Source: Chaetoderma sp. LZ-2023a (taxonomy: Eukaryota > Mollusca > Caudofoveata > Chaetodermatida > Chaetodermatidae). From it: a stretch of DNA of 64,000 nucleotides. The DNA is taken from contig CM067372.1 of assembly GCA_034401795.1 (NCBI GenBank), positions 13,154,940 through 13,218,939 of the forward strand. The letters are read 5' to 3'. Below are positions 56,133 to 64,000 of this stretch, piece by piece. Under the pieces are notes generated by a model. It did no database searches, was not told where the DNA came from, and saw only the letters and a list, made by a program, of their open reading frames with translations. Position 1 is the stretch's first letter, and every line of letters begins with the position of its first letter. The position numbers and the translations under genes are program-made.

Positions 56133-56772
56133 CTATTGCGTGTATGGCGATTACTCTGACTCTGGAATGCTGATGTGTGAGAGTAAGCAGAAGAGGCTTG
56201 ATCAGAGATTCAGACTGCATGTGAAACTGAGCAGGCAATGTACGTGCCAATAACGAGGCACATTTACAACTCTCTTTCTTTACATCAGGATACGGATCAA
56301 CAACTGTTTTCTGTAAAATCTGAACATAATCATTTAAATATATCGCCATTTGTTTTTTGTTTAACGAAAGATAACCGAATGCCATTCCAATCAGTGCAAG
56401 TCGCAATTCTTCGGACGTCTCCACAATGTCCTGTTGTCCCAATCTCTGTACAAGAACTGGAATAATATATGGTAAATATTCCTCTGTTTTTGGAAGTCGA
56501 CATGTAAACCCGGAGAGGGTGGTGATTGCTAGTTCTCGGCATTTCTCGACAGGATCAGACAGAGATTTCAACAGAGGTTTCAATATTTCTTTAAAAACTA
56601 GTCCTATTTCCGTATCACTGAGAGCAGGAGTGCGTTTGAAAATATCTCGATGCAATCCTTGTAGGGCAAGTTTTCGAGTGTTTCTGTTTTCCTCGGCTAA
56701 ACAGTTAATATGGCGAGCAATTCCTTGTAAAACAGTGTTGCAATTTTCATCGGTCATATGTTCAGACTCCAT
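56133..56772 (-). CDS. DNAAF5: DNAAF5 exon 1 (start codon)
   Basis: ATG at 56770-56772 begins MESEHMTDENCNTVLQGIAR, 213 codons plus one base. Helical repeats follow: NRNTRKLALQGLHRDIF, PALSDTEIGLVFKEILKPLL, KCRELAITTLSGF, EYLPYIIPVLVQRLGQQDIV and SRVRVIAIHAI, the first HEAT repeats of DNAAF5. Donor AATAG|GTGCGT has its GT at 56131-56132. A stop (TAA of GATAAACAAC) precedes the ATG in frame, so this is the natural start. The CR1-like LINE begins within ~100 bp of the donor. Confidence 0.94.
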
Positions 56773-57090
56773 GTTGTTTATCGCAACGCCTCGTTTCTAA
56801 ATGAACAGGTGCCCGATTTGATGACGGGTTCCCGGTAGCTGTTGTTGTTGTTGTTCGTATATCCCGCCTCTTGATAGGAGCACCCACATGTGTGGTTACG
56901 TAAACTACAATTTGATTTATGTACATTATATAATTGTAATTTTAGTCCGCAATTATAGATTAGCTAAGTATGTTGTCCACATACGTTTCGATAATAATAA
57001 CACAAACACTGTTCAGCACCAGAGTGCATGGACAATTATATATAAATACAATTCTGATTCAGGATATCAATTAACAGCAGTTACTGTTGA
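56773..57090. promoter_or_regulatory. DNAAF5 5' flank / promoter region
   Basis: A 318-bp gap between the DNAAF5 start and the 3' end of a LINE. It holds a (GTT)6-like run (56838-56857) and GC-richer sequence near the gene, becoming AT-rich to the right. No TATA box is obvious. The promoter should lie here or inside the adjacent LINE. Confidence 0.5.
56828..56839 (-). promoter_or_regulatory. X-box-like RFX site
   Basis: On the minus strand GCTACC-GGGAAC lies 56 bp upstream of the DNAAF5 ATG. It fits the RFX X-box half-sites GTNRCC and RGNAAC with one mismatch and no spacer. Ciliary genes commonly carry X-boxes within ~150 bp of the start. Function is inferred. Confidence 0.4.
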
Positions 57091-59574
57091 TTAATGTTGT
57101 TGTGGAAGCTGGTTAAAGAGGAAGCTTCTACCGCAATGCAGGTTGTAACATAGTTTTCTAGTTATACATTCCAATTCACATAATAATGAGAAGTTGTTAG
57201 GTAGTAATCCAGCCCTGATTAGACTTGTACAGTCGATAATAAGTTTTACGAGGTGATCTTCTATGCTGGAGATATATTTCCAGGAATTCTCGCCAAGGTG
57301 GTCGATGATGGTTTTCTTGAGCAGTGATAAATATTGATTTCTATACTGATGGAGTGCACCACAGTGTAGCAAGAAGTGTTGATAATCTTCAGAACTCAAC
57401 TGACAGAGACGGCATGTGGGGTTCACAATGTTTTGGTTGAATTTACTTAGTGTTGCTTGTACTAGGTATGTTCCTGTGATGAGCCTGGCTTTAATGACAC
57501 TACGTTTTACATCCTTGTTGTCATTGTCTACAGTGTGCACGGATATATGGCATTTCCCAATACAAAAGTCTTTAGTGTTACAGTTTTTAAGTGTACTTTT
57601 GGTTTCACACGCAACCTGTAAGTCCTCGTTCCATTGGCTATCCACGGCAGATTTTACTACTGATTTCCATTTTAACTTAGTGGGTAAATTCAGAATAAGC
57701 TCTTGGATGTTTGCTAAGTTGTATCTCTCTAGCAAATTCTTAATATAAATACACCAACTGCCCGATTTTGGAGTCTCAAACGCCAACTGTCTTACTAGTA
57801 TGTGGTTATGTGGCTTGTTTTGGCATGCCAGGATGTTCCTCAAAAGTGTTAGCTGACGTATGTGTAGCTCTGCAGTGATTGGTCTAGCGCCAGGTAGAAG
57901 GAGTACAGCACATTTCGCGGTCCTCGTTGGAAGGGCTTGTATCTTCCTAAGTATGTCAATAAAGAAGCTTTCTAGTTGATCAAGTTCTTGTTTTTGTAGT
58001 ACAAGGATCTCTAGTCCATAGAGTAGACGAGGGATGACATAAAGCTGGATGATACGGTATGCAATTTTTGTTGATATACCATTCGAGCCATGCAAACCTG
58101 TGCCAGTGAGACTATAGAGTGTGCGTCTAGCACAAGATATACGCTCTTGAACATTGATCTTCGTTTCTTGTTTTGTAGTTCGAGATAACCCCAAATGAGT
58201 TGCTGTTGTAGAGACAGATATTTCTAATTCGCCAAGACACCATTTAGGCAAGTGCGGAACAGATTTTGTGCGTACTGAATTGTGCAGTATTGTAGACTTT
58301 TCTGGATGTATTAGGTATCGCTGACGAGTTGAGTAACGATATACAATATCAAGCATACATTGCAGTTCAAATTCTGAGTTGCTCATTAGGGTGAGATCGT
58401 CAGCAACTGTTGGGCGTCCTGTATACTGAGTTCCCATGAATGTTCCTAGTTGTGAAGATTCTAATTGCTGCAGCAGGTTGTTAATGTAAACTTTGTACAA
58501 CCCAGTGGAGAGGATGCCCCCTTGTCGGACACCTTGCAGTATCAGGAATGAGTTGCTTAGAGAACCTCCCCACTTCACTTTCGCAGTAAGATCCATGTAG
58601 AGCAGATCAGTAATTTGCAGTAAGTGTAGATTTATACCTTCGTCATACAGCTTACACTTTAAGGATGCATGATCCACCACATCAAATGCCTTCTGAGTGT
58701 CTAGGAAGGAGGTATACAGCGGGACATGTAGATCTTTGCATTCTGTAGTAGTTTCTGAGAGTATTAAACCAGCCATAAGTGGCGAAAGTCCTCTAGTAAA
58801 TTCGAACTGCAGAGATGATTGATTGCATGGTAACGACTCTTCAATTTTGTCAAGGATGACATGCTCAAAGATTTTCCCCAGTAGAGATGTTACAGTGATA
58901 CCTCTGTAATTACTCAGATTTGAGGGGTCCTTTCCTTTCTTATGTACTGGAGTAATAATTCCCCGTTTGAAGATGTCTGGAATCTGTTTAAACTCAAAGA
59001 TGTAGTTGAACAACTTGGCCAGTAGTCGTATAATTGACTGTCCTGCATGAATAAAGTGCTCTGCATTGAGGCCAAATTCATCTGCGGATTTGCCAGTGTG
59101 GAGCTTTGAAATTGCTTCATAGATTTCGGTAGGTGTTACTGTAGGAAGTATTTCTTGATTCTGGGCATATGTACATTGGATCAAATGAAGGTCGATCTTA
59201 ACTCGTGCATGGTAATCATTATCAAAGTTTACATGTTGGGAAGGTTTTGCTAGGTCTTCATAGAAGGCTGCAAGTCCATTCCGTTGCTTCACCATATCTG
59301 TAGTGGGAACTCCATTGACAACTAAAGAGTCAGTATCACTACGCCTTGTCTTTGTTCGATTAATAAGCCTGTAGAAATTTGCAGAACCATACTCAACCAT
59401 TACTCGGTTGTACAGTGATTTTCGCTCTACTGCGGCTTCAGTACGCTGTTGGGAGCGGAGCTGTCGTTTCAATATTTTACACTGCATAGAAGTAGGATGA
59501 TCTGGCCCGGGTTTACCTGCCTCAATCCAGTTTTTGTGTAAGTGCTTACCCTGGATGAATATGTCCCTTACCAT
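57091..59574 (-). mobile_element. Non-LTR retrotransposon RT, long open frame, 5'-truncated
   Basis: 827 uninterrupted codons. After a linker (MVRDIFIQGKHLHKNWIEAG) comes the RT: ITPVHKKGKDPSNLSNYRGI, SLQFEFTRGLSPLMAGLIL, LDTQKAFDVVDH, GVRQGGILSTGLYKVYINNL and the catalytic VADD (about 58400). The C-terminus has a Cys/His motif, CRLCQLSSEDYQHFLLHC. There is no endonuclease upstream; an in-frame TAG lies 5 codons before the first ATG. It is probably a 5'-truncated insertion of recent age. It is not CR1; the clade is unassigned (I, Nimb or RTE-like). Confidence 0.88.
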
Positions 59575-59619
59575 TGGAGATGCCTTCTATTTCGGGACAC
59601 ACAGACCATAGAGGTAGTA

Positions 59620-59770
59620 TAGTATAAATAACCCAAGAGGATATCATGAGGGCCATGTACGCTCATTTCTCCACTCTAGCACAACCTGAACAAAATGCCT
59701 ACTTTGAAGAAGAATACAACACCCTCGTCATGACGGATGTCAACGCCATTCAGACATCCAAAGACATAAT
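59620..59770 (+). mobile_element. Second non-LTR element, 5' fragment
   Basis: Plus-strand reading ITQEDIMRAMYAHFSTLAQP then NAYFEEEYNTLVMTDVNAIQ matches the pre-RT linker of the minus-strand element (RNGLAAFYEDLAKPSQHVNF, DYHARVKIDLHLIQ). It resumes at about 60385 after an insertion. Confidence 0.75.
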
Positions 59771-59876
59771 TAAAACGAGCATACTCAATACATACTAGAT
59801 CTGGAAAACACAATGCCAAGATAACTAAGATCACACACTCCTGTATCATTGCCATAGCTACTATCATAACAACCAC

Positions 59877-59952
<76 letters not shown>

Positions 59953-60384
59953 ACCATAATGCACTATTACAGCTATCGTGACTACTGCTTCCTTCAATCT
60001 GACGCACTTCAACAAGTGCTACTACTAAATAGCAACCTATGGGTTGAGCTGGGGGTAATTAGCATGCATGACCCCCATCCCCCTTCCTCCCCCCCCCCCT
60101 TCCAAATATAAATCTCTAATCTCAATAACTAAAAGGAAAACCATAGATGTATTGTATCGTTTGTTCTTTTTTCTATGTCTACTTAGCTCAGTACCGTATC
60201 TGTACATTCACAAGTATGTCTCACATTCTATGCTAAGCTGTGTGTATAATTGTCTATGTATGTTTAATGTTATGTGTCAGCCACCACTATAGGCAATGGC
60301 TTCGGCAGACAACCTGTATTGAAAGTACGTAAATTGGTATCCAAGAAGCAAATAAATAATATTGAATCTTGAATCTTGAATCTG
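59771..60384. mobile_element. Insertion in the second LINE: probable truncated retroelement tail
   Basis: About 610 bp separating two collinear parts of one RT frame. It contains the (TAC)n run, a poly-C tract near 60089-60098, and ends CAAATAAATAATATTGAATC followed by TTGAATC repeats, typical of a LINE 3' end. No coding frame is supported. Exact boundaries are uncertain. Confidence 0.55.
59879..59952. repeat. (TAC)24 microsatellite
   Basis: A perfect trinucleotide run of about 24 units. On the minus strand it reads as poly-Val in one frame, which is not coding. Confidence 0.97.
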
Positions 60385-62459
60385 CATCAAACCAGCAATC
60401 TATAATTCCAATTACAACTAGTGAAGTAAAACAGTACATCTCAAAATTAAAGAATGGAAAAGCAGCAGATGAATTTGGTATCACTTCTGAGCATCTGAAG
60501 AATGCTGCCAATGCAGTAGCACCATTTCTATCCCAGATCTGCACAGCAATTGTGAACCACGCTCACATTCCTGAGTCACTCAAAGCTGGTCATCTCTCAG
60601 CAATACATAAGAAAGGCAAACCACGCGCTCAATATCTGGACAAGTATCATGGAATCACAGTCTCCCCTATTATCTTAAAGATTATAGATCACATGATGCT
60701 TGCACATTCCAAAAGCCTTATAGACAGTATACAAGATGATCTTCAGTATGGGTTCACGGCAAATGCATCACCAGCTATGGCAGCAGTTATCATCACCGAA
60801 GCAATCCTCCACGCCAAGAATCGACATTCAGCACTCTATGTGGCAAGTGTTGATGCACAAAAAGCATTCGATGGCGTAAACCATGACGCGTTAATTAGAA
60901 AATATCATAACTACGGCCTTTGCGGCCATTAGCTACAACTGAAAATGCTATCATACAAGAACCTAACTGCAAAGATTAAATATGAGGATGTTATAAGTAG
61001 TCCCTTTGCGATCTATCAGGGCGTTGGACAGGGAGGCGTGACCAGTGCCTATGACTATAAAGTCTACATCAATGACCTGCTATTAGATCTTGGGCAGAAA
61101 AACTCAGGCCTAAAGATTGGTACAATATACATTGACAGAGTGGCCTGTGCTGACGACCTGGTGATTTTGTCTGACACGACCAATGATCTTCAACTCAGTC
61201 TGTCTATAGTCCAGTCATATGCTAATTATGAAAGATATAAGCTTCATCCTACTAAAACGACTATTTCTGTCTTCAACACCAGCATCTCATCAGATACTTG
61301 GAGCAGCAGTCACTACTGGCATCTTAATGGAAACCCAGTTACTGTCTGCGAAGAGTTCACACATTTAGGTCTGACCAGAAATATCAATCTTTCATCTCAG
61401 CTGTCATCATTCATCAGTGATAGAATTAGTAAAGGGGGGCGTACGCTATATATGCTCATGGGAATCGGTTTACACGGACTTAATGGTCTTCCACCAACAG
61501 TAGCCTACAAACTGTACACCACTTATATCCTACCTTGCTATATACATGGGTTTGAATCAATATGGATAAAGCAGAAGGAGATGGATGCCCTAGAACTATT
61601 CCACAGAAGCACTCTCAGATATATACAGCATCGCCCAAAAACCTGTGCGAAAGCAGCCATATATCTTCTACTAGGAGCTAGACCCATAGAAGCAGAAATT
61701 TATGCTAGGCGGTTAACCCTATTTGGAGCAATAGCGCATCAACGAGACTCTACTATTGCAAAATTAGCATATCGTCAGCTCATCATGACTCAACCAAAAG
61801 AAAGGAGCTGGTTTTCAATGGTTGCTGCCTTATTCAAGAAGTACAATTTGGGCAGTCCACTCCACCTTCTAGAGAATCCTGTAGAGAAATTAACATGAAG
61901 TACCAAAGTTCGTAGTAATGTCAACTCGTTCTGGACCAATTCACTCCACGACGAAGCACATAGTAAGAGCACTCTGCAGCACCTATGTATAGCGAAGTGT
62001 CAGATTGGTATTTCACACCATATGTGGACTAATTCATCAGATGTAAGAGATGTACAAAGAGCTACGATTAAAGCAAAGATTCTCACTGGATGCTACACTC
62101 TACAGAGCACAAGAAACAGATTCACTGGTTGGCGTGAATCAGATAGCTGTTCTATATGTCAAGTTGAACCAGAGGACTTAGCTCACTTTCTCCTTCGGTG
62201 CAAAAATGTCTACTCAAGCGCAGTCTGCTATAAGAGATACATGGAAAGCCTTCTCCAATCAACATTTAGTGAACAGCAGCTTCTAACACTGACCCTCGAT
62301 TCTCAGAACCTAAATCCACTAACAACCCCTAAATGAAGTACCTACATCATCAGTACATCAATTTCGGAAACGATAGAAGTAATGTCTCGCTGGCTCTGTT
62401 ACAGAGCCCATCACCACAGAGCCTGCGAACTTAACTACCTCCACAAAAGACGAAAATAG
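60385..62459 (+). pseudogene. Second non-LTR retrotransposon RT, broken
   Basis: Frame 60369-60932 has SKLKNGKAADEFGITSEHLK, GHLSAIHKKGKPRAQYLDKY and VDAQKAFDGVNHDALI. A TAG at 60930-60932 interrupts it, and it continues at 60945 with GVGQGGVTSAYDYKVYINDL and catalytic CADD (about 61150). Then HGLNGLPPTVAYKLYTTYIL. A TGA at about 61897 and a frame change precede the C-terminal CSICQVEPEDLAHFLLRC motif. A last shift gives SRWLCYRAHHHRACELNYLH to about 62457. It is homologous to the minus-strand element at 57091 but well diverged. Confidence 0.85.
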
Positions 62460-63194
62460 TCATTGCAGAGTAGTGTGAATAGAGATGTACAAACGAACTT
62501 TTATGCTAAGTCTACTAACAGAACTGTACATAGCAAAAGCAAAAACTACTAATTTTGGTGTTGGTGCGGCTAACCAGTTTAGCATTACCCTGATAACCAG
62601 GGAGACTACATCATAGTTGAAGTTGATAACTCTATGACACAGACAGGCGCACTTCGCCAACTTTCACTGTAGATGACAGATGCTGGTTCTCCTGGATATC
62701 ACACATTTTGTGGAAATATAACCTACCATCCGCACATGAACTTCTAGCAGCAAGAGAAAATTTACATAATGAATCCGAAATTATCATAGTCATCTGCTCT
62801 GTTTACTGCGCACTAAAGGATGAATTTGTCATAATATGTATATCTAACATGAATAAGAGAAGTATCATAATATAATATGCATATTTTGTACGAAAATTAA
62901 TGTTTCTATTTTCGTGGTAAGGTAAATTTAATGATCACTTCCGGGACAACCATTGCTAATATAAACAATAATGTTTAATCTAAAATCAATGTATGAGTAG
63001 GCGGCACACAGCAGCTCACACAAATAATTGTATTGATATTAAATTGTCAACAGAGTAGGCGGCACACAGCAGCTCACGCTGTTGACAAATTAGCTAGTGG
63101 ACTCGCATTATTTGTAATATGTATTTATAAATCAAGCTTCTGTAGACCACTACATGTCTCTGCCCAACACTGCATAAGCTATTTCACTATCTAA
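62460..63194. other. Non-coding interval with a short repeated hairpin
   Basis: No gene is recognised. A 24-bp direct repeat (AGTAGGCGGCACACAGCAGC...) occurs at about 62996-63019 and 63055-63078. The second copy forms the loop of an inverted repeat AATTGTCAACAG ... CTGTTGACAAATT (63043-63092). Confidence 0.6.
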
Positions 63195-64000
63195 ATGCCT
63201 CAATGCGTGCTGATCATTACAAGCTCGAGCTGAAGAGGGATCAGTGGCCACATTAGAAATAATTACATCGACATATCTACCAACATAATTATCAGAGAAA
63301 TTAGCTTCGGCGGTGCTACATTTGATGACCTATACAGAAAAGTGAAAGAAGAAGTAAGTCAAGCAAGACATGACTGTCCTTTCCATAGGACCACCGTTAT
63401 TTTCATAGGCACGATCTGCAGCTTTACAACCAAATTATATCATCATGAGGAATATCAAATTTGTTACAAACGTCAACCAGACAGAGTCCAGAAAATCAAG
63501 CAAACTATAGACGAAGTTTATCACTACACAAAGGAGAGGGAAATCAAGTTTATTATTGGGACAGTCATTCCATCCTGTCTACAGAGAACTCTTCAGTTTA
63601 ACTTGAAAAAAAGGATACTGACGAATAGCCTATTCACTTTAGACGCCCTACAGCAACAACAGACAGATCTTGAGAAGGCTGTGTCTGAAGTAAATGAATA
63701 TATCCTATCTTCCTCAAGATCAAAGGGAGTCGTTAGTATCAATCTACACAAAGAAGTACTAAAGAATACCATTAAGAACTACGGAAGGGGGTTGAAGAGG
63801 AAAAGGTACAATGAACATAACACACAGAGAGATTGTTCACAACTATACGGTGGTGTTCATCTTGATAAGAAACTAAGAAAAATAGTATTTGACAAGATAA
63901 CAAATTCCTTCAAATCTATGATTGAGAAGGAGACTGCCTTCTCAACTGAAAATTCACAGACAGAATCCGAATCAGAAGGAACTTGGAATTTCAAGAGGAC
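63195..64000 (+). pseudogene. SGNH-hydrolase-like reading frame, partial, in-frame TGA near the start
   Basis: From ATG 63195 the frame reads MPQCVLIITSSS, meets TGA at 63231-63233, then stays open for 255 codons to the window edge. Landmarks resemble SGNH/GDSL-like proteins of retroelement ORF1s: REISFGGATFDDLYRK (block II-like Gly), TVIFIGTICSFTTKL, KFIIGTVIPSCLQ and LYGGVHLDKKLRK (block V-like His). The block I GDS is replaced by TSS next to the TGA, so the first part is decayed or the start is spliced or elsewhere. Likely ORF1 of a LINE whose remainder lies to the right; a host gene cannot be excluded. Confidence 0.5.

Larger units (their letters stand above)
7501..56772 (-). other. DNAAF5: DNAAF5 (HEATR2) gene span, 11 exons, 3' end outside the window
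   Basis: Dynein axonemal assembly factor 5 is a cytoplasmic HEAT-repeat scaffold needed to pre-assemble axonemal dynein arms for motile cilia. Eleven minus-strand exons join in phase to about 790 codons that follow the vertebrate DNAAF5 order throughout. Recognisable blocks include the SVDDV repeat of exon 2, the RYSFFHKL start of exon 3, NLSKILP and TRVKS in exon 5, VLASVMRG in exon 6, and AGRTAGAIRT in exon 9. Vertebrate proteins are about 850 residues, so only the C-terminal ~60 are missing, presumably left of the window. Intron 1 is 31.9 kb and intron 8 is 7.4 kb; both are swollen by retrotransposons. All introns are GT-AG. Identity rests on recognised family sequence; the repeat-filled introns are direct observation. 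Confidence 0.92.

Noticed and set aside
59785..60015. Poly-valine open frame on the minus strand
   Set aside because: It is the (TAC)n microsatellite read through; there is no other support.
1..64000. tRNA or rRNA genes
   Set aside because: No cloverleaf with A and B box motifs or rRNA-like sequence was noticed; a dedicated scan was not possible.

Overview
This is animal nuclear DNA. It holds one spliced host gene, DNAAF5 (HEATR2, dynein axonemal assembly factor 5), on the minus strand, inflated by retrotransposons and tandem repeats. The intron/exon structure, DIRS-type tyrosine-recombinase retrotransposons, CR1-like and other non-LTR elements and a Tc1/mariner element indicate a metazoan with motile cilia. 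The repeat mix suits an aquatic invertebrate, perhaps a mollusc or other lophotrochozoan, but the phylum is inferred.

Host gene: exon 1 (56133-56772, true ATG at 56770-56772) through exon 11 (7501-7681) can be read with canonical GT-AG borders and consistent phases, about 790 codons. Compared with vertebrate DNAAF5, only the last ~60 residues are missing; they should lie left of the window. The short 5' flank (56773-57090) has an imperfect X-box, as expected for an RFX-regulated ciliary gene.

Layout from left: 1-4166 is a 42/53-bp satellite. 5155-7500 is a 49-bp minisatellite copied from the DNAAF5 exon 11 splice donor. 7501-9100 holds exons 11-9. 9411-16212 is a decayed DIRS element (copy A) in intron 8. 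16497-24249 holds exons 8-2, with private minisatellites (16-bp in intron 6, 37-bp in intron 4) and foldback hairpins in the introns. 25650-56035 is a CR1-like LINE in intron 1 that was itself invaded by a Tc1 element (28049-29751) and by a 25-kb stack of nested DIRS elements (29797-54857). 57091-62459 holds two diverged non-LTR elements head to head. 63195-64000 is an SGNH-hydrolase-like reading frame running off the right edge.

DIRS stack: five right ends but only three left ends are present. Diagnostic bases in the inverted terminal repeats pair F (41109-48161) inside C (38526-52676) inside D (36731-38525 plus 52677-54702), D having entered an older element B1 (right end 54703-54857). A further copy, E, occupies 29797-36730 but has a B1-type left end and a C/F-type right end. 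This is best explained by a homologous deletion that removed the left halves of B1 and D. Every complete copy runs gag, RT-RNase H, tyrosine recombinase on the minus strand. F, the youngest, keeps intact RT-RNase H and recombinase frames but a broken gag.
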